Shown piece by piece: positions 16,594-25,241 of a stretch of DNA of 64,000 nt. Position numbers and translations under genes: made by a program. The first letter of the stretch is position 1; every line of letters starts with the position of its first letter. The notes beneath the pieces were generated by a model. The model was not told where the DNA came from, ran no database searches, and saw only the letters and a list, made by a program, of their open reading frames with translations. Where the stretch lies: contig CAMECH010000004.1 of the NCBI GenBank assembly GCA_945913015.1, positions 62,001-126,000 of the forward strand, written 5' to 3'. Origin of the DNA: an uncultured Bacteroides sp. Lineage in GTDB: Bacteria; Bacillota; Clostridia; Lachnospirales; Lachnospiraceae.

Positions 16594-17355
16594 ATGCATA
16601 CTAAAAGAATTATTCCATGTCTTGACTGTAATAACGGACGTGTTGTTAAAGGAACTAATTTTGTTAATTTAAGAGACGCAGGCGACCCTGTTGAGGTTGC
16701 TGCAATGTATGATGAATCCGGTGCAGATGAACTGGTTTTTCTTGATATTACGGCATCAAGCGACGGGCGGAACACAACGGTTGACCTTGTAAGACGGGTG
16801 GCAGAGAAAGTGTTTATTCCGTTCACCGTAGGCGGAGGAATCAGGACTGTAGATGATTTTAAAGTGCTTCTTCGTGAAGGGGCTGATAAGATTTCAATTA
16901 ATTCGGCTGCCATAATGAATCCTGAACTTATAAGTGAGGCAGCGGACAAGTTCGGAAGTCAGTGCGTAGTAGTTGCAATTGATGCAAAGAGAAGAGAAGA
17001 CGGGAGCGGCTGGGACATTTACAAGAACGGCGGCAGGGTTAATATGCATATCGATGCGGTTGAGTGGGCTATGAAAGCATGCAGACTAGGCGCAGGCGAG
17101 ATTCTTCTCACCAGCATGGATTGTGATGGTACGAAAGCCGGTTATGACAATGAGCTTACATCAATTATTTCATCAAATGTATCGATACCTGTTATTGCTT
17201 CAGGCGGTGCAGGCAATATGGAGCATTTTAAGGATGCTTTTGAAAAGGGCGGAGCTGATGCGGCACTTGCGGCATCATTATTCCACTATAAAGAGCTTGA
17301 TATAATGGATTTAAAGAAATATCTGCGTGATAACGGAATTTCGGTAAGAATGTAG
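16594..17355 (+). CDS. hisF: Imidazole glycerol phosphate synthase, cyclase subunit
   Basis: A 253-residue (beta/alpha)8 cyclase that with HisH converts PRFAR and ammonia to imidazole glycerol phosphate and AICAR. The two catalytic aspartates are in [17 protein letters not shown] and [15 protein letters not shown]; phosphate-binding glycines are in TVGGGIRT and [14 protein letters not shown] lies 7 nt before the ATG. The N-terminal motif reads CLDCNNGRV where most enzymes have CLDVKDGRV, a minor change next to the catalytic aspartate. Confidence 0.97.
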   Translation: MHTKRIIPCLDCNNGRVVKGTNFVNLRDAGDPVEVAAMYDESGADELVFLDITASSDGRNTTVDLVRRVAEKVFIPFTVGGGIRTVDDFKVLLREGADKISINSAAIMNPELISEAADKFGSQCVVVAIDAKRREDGSGWDIYKNGGRVNMHIDAVEWAMKACRLGAGEILLTSMDCDGTKAGYDNELTSIISSNVSIPVIASGGAGNMEHFKDAFEKGGADAALAASLFHYKELDIMDLKKYLRDNGISVRM

Positions 17356-17420
17356 AAATATATATGAAATATATATGCAGTATGCTGCTGCATGCTGATG
17401 AATACAATGGGAGAATTGTA

Positions 17421-18098
17421 ATGGCACCGATAAAAGACCAGTGGTATGAGGCATTGAAGCCTGAGTTTGACAAGCCGTATTACAAAAGTCTGTATGACAG
17501 GGTTTCGGCTGAGTATAACAGTGATTTTACAATATATCCGCCTGCGGATGACATATTTAATGCGTTTGATTTTACTCCTCTTGATAAAGTGAAATGTGTA
17601 ATTCTCGGGCAGGACCCGTATCATGAGCCCAATCAGGCACATGGACTGTGCTTTTCGGTAAAACCGGAGGTGGCAGTACCGCCGTCACTTGTCAATATTT
17701 ATAAGGAACTCCATGATGACCTCGGATGCTACATACCTAATAACGGTTATCTTGAAAAATGGGCAAGGCAGGGTGTGCTTATGCTTAACACGGTGCTGAC
17801 AGTGCGCGCGCATCAGGCAAACTCACACAAGGATATAGGATGGGAGAAATTTACCGATGCAGCAATACGTGTACTTAATGAGGTTGACAGACCGATAGTG
17901 TTTATTCTGTGGGGAGCACCGGCACAAAAAAAGGAGAGTATGCTTAATAATCCGAAGCATCTTATCCTGAAGGCGCCACATCCGAGTCCTCTTTCTTCAT
18001 ACAGAGGATTTTTCGGAAGCAGACCGTTCAGCCAGACCAACAGATTCCTTGAAGAGAATGGAATTGAACCGATAGACTGGCAGATTGAAAATATATAG
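17421..18098 (+). CDS. ung: Uracil-DNA glycosylase
   Basis: A 225-residue family-1 UDG that removes uracil from DNA. The water-activating aspartate is in VILGQDPYHEPNQAHGLCFSV (core GQDPYH), and the DNA-intercalation loop is HPSPLSSYRGFFGSRPFSQTN (core HPSPLS). The start at 17421 gives the normal family length and has GGGAG 7 nt upstream; an in-frame ATG at 17364 would add 19 residues without support. It follows hisF by 65 nt, probably on the same transcript, and ends at a shared terminator. Confidence 0.95.
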   Translation: MAPIKDQWYEALKPEFDKPYYKSLYDRVSAEYNSDFTIYPPADDIFNAFDFTPLDKVKCVILGQDPYHEPNQAHGLCFSVKPEVAVPPSLVNIYKELHDDLGCYIPNNGYLEKWARQGVLMLNTVLTVRAHQANSHKDIGWEKFTDAAIRVLNEVDRPIVFILWGAPAQKKESMLNNPKHLILKAPHPSPLSSYRGFFGSRPFSQTNRFLEENGIEPIDWQIENI

Positions 18099-18111
18099 AT
18101 TATGTGTTTAT

Positions 18112-18162
18112 AAAAATAAATCCGCCACATGGAATGTAACACCATGCGGCGGATTTATTTTT
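18112..18162. terminator. Bidirectional terminator between ung and uxaC
   Basis: Arms 18112-18126 and 18148-18162 are perfectly complementary over 15 bp, with A-tract and T-tract ends that provide U-runs on both strands. It separates convergent ung and uxaC. Confidence 0.9.
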
Positions 18163-18204
18163 GTAACCGTTATATCAAAATTGCTTTGAAATTACAGTTT
18201 GAAA

Positions 18205-19611
18205 TTACAGGTTGAATCCAAAATACTTTACAGCATTGTTGTAGGAAATTCCTTCTACGATTTCCTTAAGTGCCTTCATATCAGCAGGGTATTCACCATT
18301 TTCAACCCATCCGCCGATAAGCTCGCACATGATTCTTCTGAAGTATTCATGTCTTGTGTAAGACAGGAAGCTTCTTGAGTCTGTAAGCATTCCGATAAAG
18401 TTGCCGAGAAGGCTTAAGTTAGCGAGAGATGTCATCTGGTTAATCATACCAACCTTATGGTCATTGAACCACCATGCAGAACCCTGCTGAATCTTGCCGA
18501 CAGCCTTTGAATCCTGGAAGCATCCGATAACTGTTCCGATTGCTGCATTAACTGATGGATTAAGTGAGTAAATAATTGTCTTAGGAAGTTCATCTGTAAT
18601 GTTAAGAGCGTTAAGGAACTGAGCCATTTCCTGTGAACAGTCATATGTGTTGATGCAGTCATAACCTGTGTCAGGACCAAGTGTGTTATAGCGGAGTGTG
18701 TTGTTGTCACGGATTGTGCCGTAGTGGAGCTGCATAGCCCATCCGAGCTTATTGTACTCCTTGCCTACAAAAATCATGAATGCTGTCTTGAACTGGTTCT
18801 TCTCAAGCTCTGTGATGGCTTCTCCCTTCATTCTCTTTGCGAAGATAGCTTCAATGTCAGCTTCTGAAGCAGGCTTGTACATAACGTACTCAAGGGCATG
18901 GTCAGAAGCACGGCAGCCGTATGAATCAAAGAATGCCATTCTCTTCTTAAGAGCTTCCTTGAGGTCTGCAAATGTCTTGATATCAACGTTGCTTACCTTT
19001 GAAAGAGTTGCAAGGTAATCAAGATATTCAGGCTTTTCAATGTTCATTGCCTTGTCAGGTCTCCATGCAGGAAGTACCTGAACATCAAATGTAGGGTCTT
19101 CAGCAATCTGCTTGTGGTACTCAAGTGAATCAACAGGATCGTCTGTTGTGCAGATTAAAGTAACATTTGACTGCTTGATAAGATTGCGGACTGTCATTGA
19201 ATCTTCCTGAAGCTTTGCATTGCAAAGATTCCATACTTCCTCAGCCGTATCACCGTTGAGAATACCGTTGTATCCGAAATATCTCTGTAATTCGAGATGG
19301 CTCCAGTGGTAGAGTGGGTTACCGATTGCCTTTGTAAGAGTCTCTGCCCATTTCTGGAACTTTTCTCTGTCAGGAGCATCACCTGTAATGTAATATTCGT
19401 CTACGCCGTTAGTACGCATCTGACGCCACTTATAGTGGTCACCGCCAAGCCATACCTGTGTAATATTCTCGAACTTTCTGTCCTCAGCAATCTCCTTTGG
19501 ATTGATGTGGCAGTGATAGTCGAGAATAGGCATCTTCTCTGCATACTCGTGATAGAGTGTCTGTGCTGTTGGTGTTGAGAGTAAGAAATCCTTGTCCATG
19601 AATTGTTTCAT
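18205..19611 (-). CDS. uxaC: Uronate isomerase
   Basis: A 468-residue glucuronate/galacturonate isomerase of the amidohydrolase superfamily. It converts D-galacturonate to D-tagaturonate (and D-glucuronate to D-fructuronate), the first step of uronate breakdown. The N-terminal metal-binding motif is LDYHCHINPKEIA; GDHYKWRQMRTNG and TDSRSFLSYTRHEYFRRI are family segments. Length is normal. AGGAGG lies 9 nt upstream of the ATG. It lies 167 nt downstream of the lacI gene in the same direction and is likely under the same control, either by read-through or from a weaker promoter of its own. Confidence 0.97.
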   Translation of the reverse strand: MKQFMDKDFLLSTPTAQTLYHEYAEKMPILDYHCHINPKEIAEDRKFENITQVWLGGDHYKWRQMRTNGVDEYYITGDAPDREKFQKWAETLTKAIGNPLYHWSHLELQRYFGYNGILNGDTAEEVWNLCNAKLQEDSMTVRNLIKQSNVTLICTTDDPVDSLEYHKQIAEDPTFDVQVLPAWRPDKAMNIEKPEYLDYLATLSKVSNVDIKTFADLKEALKKRMAFFDSYGCRASDHALEYVMYKPASEADIEAIFAKRMKGEAITELEKNQFKTAFMIFVGKEYNKLGWAMQLHYGTIRDNNTLRYNTLGPDTGYDCINTYDCSQEMAQFLNALNITDELPKTIIYSLNPSVNAAIGTVIGCFQDSKAVGKIQQGSAWWFNDHKVGMINQMTSLANLSLLGNFIGMLTDSRSFLSYTRHEYFRRIMCELIGGWVENGEYPADMKALKEIVEGISYNNAVKYFGFNL

Positions 19612-19778
19612 GCTTGAAATCCTCCTGTGGTTTGTTTTTTATTGCCATACCATATGAATTACATATAATAAATGCAATTTATAATTCAAATGGTCATGTA
19701 GCCGTAATTATATGAATATACTAAATATGAAAAAATATGAAAATGGGCTGATTATATTTTATAACATTTTATAAAAAA

Positions 19779-20795
19779 TTAAAAGCTTGTTGTGTCACGA
19801 GTTACAATGTCCGCCGGGATGACTGTCTGACCGGCAACAGTATCATTTCCTGCAAAAACTTTCATAAGCTTGTCAACGGCAGTGGTGCACAGCTCCTCAA
19901 GTTTTGTGTCAACTGAGGTTATCTCAGGCTCGGTACAGATGGCGAGAATTGAGTTGTTATAACCTGCGATGGACAATTCATCAGGAATGCTTATGTGGTT
20001 GGCCAGTGCAAATTTAACGGCACCTACGGCAAGTGAATCATCAGATGTGATTACAGCATCAAATGAAGCACCGCTGTCATGTAGGTGGGATAGGTATTCC
20101 TTTGCACGGATTATATTTTTGGTGCATAAGTGCATGTAATTCGGACGCACTTCCAAATCATTGGCACAGAGAGCATCTTTGTATCCCATAAGCTTGTTAA
20201 GACCGCTGTGTGAAGTGCTTGTGTACAAATATACGATATCGCGTCTGCCGCTCTGTATCATCTTTGATGTGACAGAGTAAACTGCGTAATAGTCATTGCA
20301 TATTACTGAATAAATGTTGCGTCCCGAAAGGTGGCCGTTTACAAGGAAAATCGGAAGGTTTTCAGCCGCAGCAGTGATGTAGCGGTTATCATCAGACTCG
20401 GGATTGCTGCTTAAGAATTTGGAACCTACGATAATAATGCCGTCAACACGCTTGGAAATAAGAAGATCAAGGGATTGCTGCTTGCTCGAAAGATTGTTAC
20501 CGGTGCAGCACAGCATTGAGTCGTATCCGTTATTGCGCAGTTCCCGCTGAAGATAAAATATGGCATTGGCAATATACATATCGGATGAATCGGTGCACAT
20601 GATACCGATTGTTTTCATTGTGTTGAGCCCGAGTCCGCGGGCAAATATGTTAGGAGTATATCCCAGCTCATTCATTACCTTAAGGACTTTATTGCGTGTT
20701 TTCTCACTGACACGCGAATTGCCGTTCAGAACACGTGAAACGGTAGCTATTGATACACCGGCTTTCTCGGATACATCATATATATTCATTGGCAT
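19779..20795 (-). CDS. LacI family transcriptional regulator of uronate catabolism
   Basis: A 338-residue LacI/GalR regulator. The N-terminal helix-turn-helix (MNIYDVSEKAGVSIATVSRV, hinge helix around LGYTPNIFARGLG) is followed by a periplasmic-binding-like sensor domain. It sits between uxaC and uxaB, and a perfect 16-bp LacI-type palindrome lies just downstream of its own -10 box as well as at the uxaB promoter. The inferred job is repression of uxa genes and of itself, relieved by a uronate pathway intermediate. The start could be the ATG at 20795 or 20789; neither has an ideal ribosome-binding site (AAAGG upstream). Confidence 0.9.
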   Translation of the reverse strand: MPMNIYDVSEKAGVSIATVSRVLNGNSRVSEKTRNKVLKVMNELGYTPNIFARGLGLNTMKTIGIMCTDSSDMYIANAIFYLQRELRNNGYDSMLCCTGNNLSSKQQSLDLLISKRVDGIIIVGSKFLSSNPESDDNRYITAAAENLPIFLVNGHLSGRNIYSVICNDYYAVYSVTSKMIQSGRRDIVYLYTSTSHSGLNKLMGYKDALCANDLEVRPNYMHLCTKNIIRAKEYLSHLHDSGASFDAVITSDDSLAVGAVKFALANHISIPDELSIAGYNNSILAICTEPEITSVDTKLEELCTTAVDKLMKVFAGNDTVAGQTVIPADIVTRDTTSF

Positions 20796-20826
20796 GCATC
20801 CTTTCGTGATTTATAAAAATCTATAC

Positions 20827-20842
20827 ATGTAAGCGCTTACAT
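20827..20842. promoter_or_regulatory. LacI-family operator upstream of lacI-uxaC
   Basis: ATGTAAGCGCTTACAT, a perfect 16-bp palindrome with the central CG of LacI/GalR operators. It lies 7 nt downstream of the minus-strand -10 box, placing it at the transcription start: autorepression is expected. Confidence 0.85.
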
Positions 20843-20849
20843 TAAGATT

Positions 20850-20878
20850 ATTATACTATGCTTAGGTATACATGACAA
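20850..20878 (-). promoter_or_regulatory. Promoter of the lacI gene (and probably uxaC)
   Basis: On the minus strand TTGTCA (20873-20878), 17 nt, TATAAT (20850-20855). Confidence 0.7.
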
Positions 20879-20907
20879 GGTTTATTTTAACTATTTTTAA
20901 ATGCATA

Positions 20908-20936
20908 TTGCAAAAAGTGACAATATATGACATAAT
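20908..20936 (+). promoter_or_regulatory. Promoter of the DUF4234-DUF2752 pair
   Basis: TTGCAA (20908-20913), 17 nt, CATAAT (20931-20936), about 60 nt before the first ATG. Confidence 0.5.
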
Positions 20937-20997
20937 CATTCTTAACGAAAAATTAAAAAAATAAATTTTTCGTAAAAAATTGTTGGAGGACTTATAA

Positions 20998-21348
20998 ATG
21001 ATTAAGGAAAAAAATGTAGTACTTGCAATCGTTCTTTCGATTGTAACATGTGGTATATATGGACTTTACTGGTTCATAACAATCACAGATGAGACAAACC
21101 AGCTCACAAATTCACAGGTTGCAAACGGTGTAATGGCACTTGTTCTTACGATTGTAACATGTGGTATTTATGGTTTCTATTGGGCATATAAGCTTGGTGA
21201 AAAAGTTGATATGCTTAAGCAGCAGAGAGGAGAGGCTCCATCAAGCAGTCCTGTTCTTTTCCTTATTCTTCAGATTTTTGGACTTGGAATCATTAACTAT
21301 GTTCTTGCACAACTTGAGCTTAACAAGTTCGCTCAGCCTGCAGCATAA
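20998..21348 (+). CDS. DUF4234 family small membrane protein
   Basis: A 116-residue hydrophobic protein with three membrane helices. Two helices are near-copies of each other: VLSIVTCGIYGLYWFI (residues about 12-27) and VLTIVTCGIYGFYWAY (about 49-64), the (I/V)TCGIYG-F/L-YW motif of DUF4234. A third helix (VLFLILQIFGLGIINYVLAQ) follows. Function of the family is unknown. GGAGG lies 8 nt before the ATG. The next gene starts 3 nt after its stop, so the two are co-translated. Confidence 0.85.
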   Translation: MIKEKNVVLAIVLSIVTCGIYGLYWFITITDETNQLTNSQVANGVMALVLTIVTCGIYGFYWAYKLGEKVDMLKQQRGEAPSSSPVLFLILQIFGLGIINYVLAQLELNKFAQPAA

Positions 21349-21350
21349 TT

Positions 21351-21761
21351 ATGCGTCAGTTGACCATGAAGAAACGTGATTCATGGCAGGAAAGACTGGC
21401 TTATGTAGTAAAATGTTGCGGAGTGCTTCTTGTATGCGGATTAGCATACGCTGCATTCTACATTAAAACGGGGTATGGAATTCCTTGCAGATTTCATGAA
21501 ATCACAGGGCTTTCATGCCCCGGTTGTGGTATCAGCCGGATGTTTGTCAATATATTCAGAATGCGGTGGCACGAGGCATTTATGAATAATCCTGCAGTAT
21601 TCGTGCTTCTGCCGTTTATGATGGCATATGTATTGAGACGGCTTGTCATTTATGTGAAGAGCGGCACGTACCGTGAGAATGCATTTACCAGATGCTTCAT
21701 TGGGGCGGTGCTTGTTATTCTTATAATATTTGGAGTCGTACGAAATATAATCGGAATATGA
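21351..21761 (+). CDS. DUF2752 family membrane protein
   Basis: A 136-residue protein with the DUF2752 signature: short N-terminal helix, then GIPCRFHEITGLSCPGCGISR (core CPGCG-x-SR), an amphipathic stretch ending NNPAVFVLLP, and a final helix VLVILIIFGVVRNIIG. Its role is unknown; the CPGCG motif might bind metal or act in redox chemistry. It begins 3 nt after the DUF4234 stop. The stop codon forms the base of a strong terminator. Confidence 0.85.
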   Translation: MRQLTMKKRDSWQERLAYVVKCCGVLLVCGLAYAAFYIKTGYGIPCRFHEITGLSCPGCGISRMFVNIFRMRWHEAFMNNPAVFVLLPFMMAYVLRRLVIYVKSGTYRENAFTRCFIGAVLVILIIFGVVRNIIGI

Positions 21762-21787
21762 GATGCTTTGCGGCATCTCATTTTTTT
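21759..21787 (+). terminator. Terminator after the DUF2752 gene
   Basis: 8-bp perfect stem TGAGATGC / GCATCTCA (21759-21766, 21773-21780) with seven T directly after. It insulates the uxaB promoter. Confidence 0.88.
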
Positions 21788-21848
21788 GCCATGTTTGTGT
21801 TGTAATTTGCTCTGTAAAATGTTAAAATCTAACTAAGTAAAAAATTCG

Positions 21849-21877
21849 TTGACTTATTGCCAATGTGAATGTAATAT
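21849..21877 (+). promoter_or_regulatory. Promoter of uxaB
   Basis: TTGACT (21849-21854), 17 nt, TATAAT-like TAATAT (21872-21877). The transcription start falls in or beside the operator at 21882, leaving a 5' leader of about 140 nt. Confidence 0.7.
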
Positions 21878-21881
21878 ATGA

Positions 21882-21897
21882 ATGTAAGCGCTTACAT
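21882..21897. promoter_or_regulatory. LacI-family operator at the uxaB promoter
   Basis: Identical 16-bp palindrome (ATGTAAGCGCTTACAT) to that at 20827, 4 nt after the uxaB -10 box. A bound repressor would block promoter opening or escape. Confidence 0.88.
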
Positions 21898-22024
21898 AAT
21901 TATGTGAAGCCTTGCAAGTTTCCGATTATTTGAGTGCTGCTATAGACAGATACATACATTTGTAATGGTACAAGGATACGGAGGTTAATTAAGGGGACAT
22001 CCCCTATAAGAAAAGGAGAATAAA

Positions 22025-23521
22025 ATGCAAAGATTAAACAAATCAATCACACATGCAGTTGACAGACCGGTTAAGGTTATGCAGTTTGGCGAAGGTAATT
22101 TCCTCAGAGCCTTTGTTGATTACATCTTTGATGTAACTAACGAGAAAACAGACTTCAATGGTGGAGTTGTTATCGTTAAGCCTATCGAGTTTGGTAACCT
22201 TGATCGTTTCCACGAGCAGGAGTGCCAGTATACTCTTCAGTTGAGAGGATTTGAGAATGGACAGCCTAAGAAGATTACCCGTGTAATCACATCTGTTGTG
22301 GATGCAGTGGCAGCTATTGAAGATTATGACAAGTATGTTGAGTATGGTCTTTGCGATACATTGAGATTTATTGTGTCTAACACAACAGAGGCCGGAATCG
22401 TATTTGATGAGACTGATAAGTTTGATGCAAAGCCACCAAAGACATATCCTGGAAAGCTTACAAAGCTTCTCTATGAGAGATATAAGAAGTTTGATGGCGC
22501 TAAGGATAAGGGTATTATTCTTATTCCATGTGAGCTTATTGCTGATAACGGTATTGAGCTTAAAAAGTGCATCTGCCAGTTTATCGAGCTCTGGGGACTT
22601 GAGGATGGATTCAGAAAGTGGATTGATGAGGCATGCTCATTCTGTCCTACACTTGTTGACCGTATCGTTCCGGGATATCCAAGAGATGAGGCTGAGGAGC
22701 TTTGCAAGGAGTTTGGTTACGAAGATCAGCTCATTGATACAGCTGAGACATTTGGCCTCTGGGTAATTGAAAGCGATACAAATCTTGATCTTGACCAGCT
22801 TCGCAAGGAACTTCCGTTTGAAGAGGCAGGACTGAATGTAGTATTTACTAAGGATCATCATCCATACAAGGAAAGAAAGGTTAGAATCCTCAATGGTTCT
22901 CATACATCATTTGTACTTGCATCATTCCTTGCAGGCAATGACCTTGTTAAGCAGTCAATGGATGACCCTACAATCCGTAAGTACATGGAAGAGACATTGT
23001 TTGATGAAGTTATTCCTACACTTTCACTTTCAGCAGAAGAGTGTAAGACATTTGCAGATGCTGTAATCGAGAGATTCCAGAATCCATTCATTAAGCATAA
23101 GCTTCTTGATATTTCACTTAACTCAGTATCTAAGTGGGAAGCACGCTGCATGCCTTCATTCCTCGGATATGTTGATAAGTTCGGAAAGCTTCCGAAGTAC
23201 CTTACATTCTCAATTGCTGCGCTTATGAGCTTCTATTCAACAACGCAGACAGGCGAGATTAATGGCGGACGTTGCCTAGTAGGTGACCGTAACGGAGAGA
23301 AGTACAATATCCGTGATGACCAGTTCGTACTTGATTTCTTTATTGAAAATTCAACAAAAGAACCAAAGGAATTTGCAGAGGCTTATCTTAGCAATACAAA
23401 GTTCTTTGGCGGCAAGGACCTTTCAAAGGTTGACGGACTTGTTGATGCAATTGCAGGTTATATCGCAGATATCCGTACAAGAGGTATGCGTGCAGTTGTT
23501 GAAGACCTTGTAAAGGCGTGA
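22025..23521 (+). CDS. uxaB: Tagaturonate reductase (altronate oxidoreductase)
   Basis: A 498-residue member of the polyol/mannitol dehydrogenase family that reduces D-tagaturonate to D-altronate with NADH. It opens with VMQFGEGNFLRAFVDYIFD, the UxaB form of the nucleotide-binding motif, and contains the catalytic lysine segment KVRILNGSHTS of the family. Flanking uxaA and uxaC support tagaturonate rather than fructuronate as substrate. AAAGGAG lies 6 nt before the ATG. It is controlled by the LacI-type operator at its promoter. Confidence 0.95.
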   Translation: MQRLNKSITHAVDRPVKVMQFGEGNFLRAFVDYIFDVTNEKTDFNGGVVIVKPIEFGNLDRFHEQECQYTLQLRGFENGQPKKITRVITSVVDAVAAIEDYDKYVEYGLCDTLRFIVSNTTEAGIVFDETDKFDAKPPKTYPGKLTKLLYERYKKFDGAKDKGIILIPCELIADNGIELKKCICQFIELWGLEDGFRKWIDEACSFCPTLVDRIVPGYPRDEAEELCKEFGYEDQLIDTAETFGLWVIESDTNLDLDQLRKELPFEEAGLNVVFTKDHHPYKERKVRILNGSHTSFVLASFLAGNDLVKQSMDDPTIRKYMEETLFDEVIPTLSLSAEECKTFADAVIERFQNPFIKHKLLDISLNSVSKWEARCMPSFLGYVDKFGKLPKYLTFSIAALMSFYSTTQTGEINGGRCLVGDRNGEKYNIRDDQFVLDFFIENSTKEPKEFAEAYLSNTKFFGGKDLSKVDGLVDAIAGYIADIRTRGMRAVVEDLVKA

Positions 23522-23573
23522 TTTTGATATCTGCCGGTTTAATTTAAAGAAATAGCATTCGTGTAATGCCGTG

Positions 23574-23619
23574 AAAAAGTGAAGAGTGAAAAGTTTATCT
23601 TTTTGCGCTTCACTTTTTT
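23574..23619 (+). terminator. Terminator-like hairpin between uxaB and uxaA
   Basis: 11-bp outer stem (23574-23584 with 23608-23618) plus an inner 5-6 bp helix, ending in TTTTTT. It could attenuate read-through so that uxaA is expressed less than uxaB, since no separate uxaA promoter is evident. Confidence 0.75.
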
Positions 23620-23648
23620 GATAAATATTTACCTGAATGGAGGAGACA

Positions 23649-25133
23649 ATGCAGGACTTTATTAAAATTAATTCCAACGATAATGTTGCTGTTGCCTTAA
23701 AGCCTATTGCTAAAGGAACAACAGTTGATGTTGCAGGCATATCTGTAACAATGACAGAAGATATACCACAGGGACATAAATTTGTCGTAAAAGCTATTGC
23801 AAAGGGTGACCCTGTTATTAAGTATGGTTTCCGCATCGGATTTGCACAGGCTGATGTGCCGGTTGGAGGCTGGATTCATACTCACAACTTAAAGACAGCT
23901 CTCGGAGAACTGCTTGAATACTCATATAATCCTGATGGACATAAGGATGTTGAGAGTACAGATGAAGCATATTTTGAAGGATATATGAGAGAGAACGGCA
24001 AGGTTGGTGTCCGCAATGAGGTATGGATTATCCCTACTGTAGGATGCGTTAATTCAATCGCAAGAGCTATTGAGGCTTCAGCAAGACTTGTAAAGCCGGA
24101 AGGTGTAGATGAAGTTGTTGCATTTACACATCCATACGGATGCTCCCAGACAACAGAGGATCAGGAAAATACAAGACATGTGCTTGCAGACCTGATTAAC
24201 CATCCTAATGCAGGTGCTGTGCTTGTGCTTGGACTCGGATGTGAAAACAGCCGTATTGAAATTCTTAAGGATTATATCGGAGAGGTTAACCCTGACCGCG
24301 TAAAGTTCCTTCAGGTTCAGGATGTGGAGGACGAGCAGGAAGTAGCTGCCCGGATTATGGAAGAACTTATGAACTATGCGGCTACATTTAAGCGTGAGAA
24401 GGTTAATGCCAAGGAACTTATTATAGGTATGAAGTGTGGTGGCTCTGACGGACTTTCAGGTATTACAGCCAACCCTGTTGTCGGTGCATTTTCAGATATT
24501 CTTGTGTCAAAGGGCGGTACTACTATTCTTACAGAGGTTCCTGAGATGTTCGGTGCAGAGACAATCCTTATGGACCGTTGTGCTAATGAGCAGCTTTTTG
24601 ATAAGACTGTATGCCTTATTAATGACTTTAAGAATTACTTTATTAAAAATGGTCAGGAAATCTATGAAAATCCGTCACCTGGTAATAAGGACGGCGGTAT
24701 TACTACCCTTGAGGACAAGTCACTTGGCTGTACACAGAAGTCAGGAAGCTCACTTGTCAAAGGTGTGCTTGCATACGGTGAGCCTGTAGAGACAAAGGGA
24801 CTCAACCTTCTGAGTGCTCCGGGTAATGACCTTGTTGCTTCAACAGCGCTGGCTGCATCAGGTGCACATATAGTACTGTTTACAACCGGACGCGGAACAC
24901 CGTTTGCATCACCTGTTCCAACTGTTAAGATTTCAAGTAATTCACGTCTTGCAGGCAAGAAGGGCAACTGGATTGATTTCAATGCAGGAAGAATGGTGGA
25001 AGATATGTCAAAGGAAGAACTCGCACAGGAGCTTTTTCAGTATGTGCTTGATGTCGCATCAGGCAAGAAGGTTAAGGCTGAGGAAGCAGGCTTCCATGAT
25101 CTTGCAATCTTTAAGCAGGGTGTAACACTTTAA
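23649..25133 (+). CDS. uxaA: Altronate dehydratase
   Basis: A 494-residue dehydratase that converts D-altronate to 2-keto-3-deoxygluconate (KDG). The N-terminal 90 residues form the SAF domain (DFIKINSNDNVAVALKPI), followed by the UxaA catalytic domains with VRNEVWIIPTVGCVNSIA, HPYGCSQTTEDQ and GMKCGGSDGLSGITANP, cysteine-containing motifs of this metal-dependent family. The start at 23649 has GGAGGAG just upstream; the ATG exactly 12 nt earlier is within that site. It follows uxaB after a hairpin. Confidence 0.95.
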   Translation: MQDFIKINSNDNVAVALKPIAKGTTVDVAGISVTMTEDIPQGHKFVVKAIAKGDPVIKYGFRIGFAQADVPVGGWIHTHNLKTALGELLEYSYNPDGHKDVESTDEAYFEGYMRENGKVGVRNEVWIIPTVGCVNSIARAIEASARLVKPEGVDEVVAFTHPYGCSQTTEDQENTRHVLADLINHPNAGAVLVLGLGCENSRIEILKDYIGEVNPDRVKFLQVQDVEDEQEVAARIMEELMNYAATFKREKVNAKELIIGMKCGGSDGLSGITANPVVGAFSDILVSKGGTTILTEVPEMFGAETILMDRCANEQLFDKTVCLINDFKNYFIKNGQEIYENPSPGNKDGGITTLEDKSLGCTQKSGSSLVKGVLAYGEPVETKGLNLLSAPGNDLVASTALAASGAHIVLFTTGRGTPFASPVPTVKISSNSRLAGKKGNWIDFNAGRMVEDMSKEELAQELFQYVLDVASGKKVKAEEAGFHDLAIFKQGVTL

Positions 25134-25174
25134 TCTTATAATATATGCATATATGTGTTTTTTATGCGTTATTA

Positions 25175-25203
25175 TTGACATTTAATTATGTTAATTTTAT
25201 AAT
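25175..25203 (+). promoter_or_regulatory. Consensus promoter of kdgA-kdgK
   Basis: TTGACA (25175-25180), 17 nt, TATAAT (25198-25203): a perfect sigma-A consensus. No copy of the LacI operator palindrome is seen here, so these lower-pathway genes may be regulated differently. Confidence 0.8.
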
Positions 25204-25241
25204 TGTGCTATATATATCTTTTAATTAAAAGGAGAATTGAA

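Noticed and set aside
24436-24789. 117-codon open frame within uxaA
   Set aside because: Alternate-frame shadow of a well-supported gene with Leu/Arg/Ser bias.
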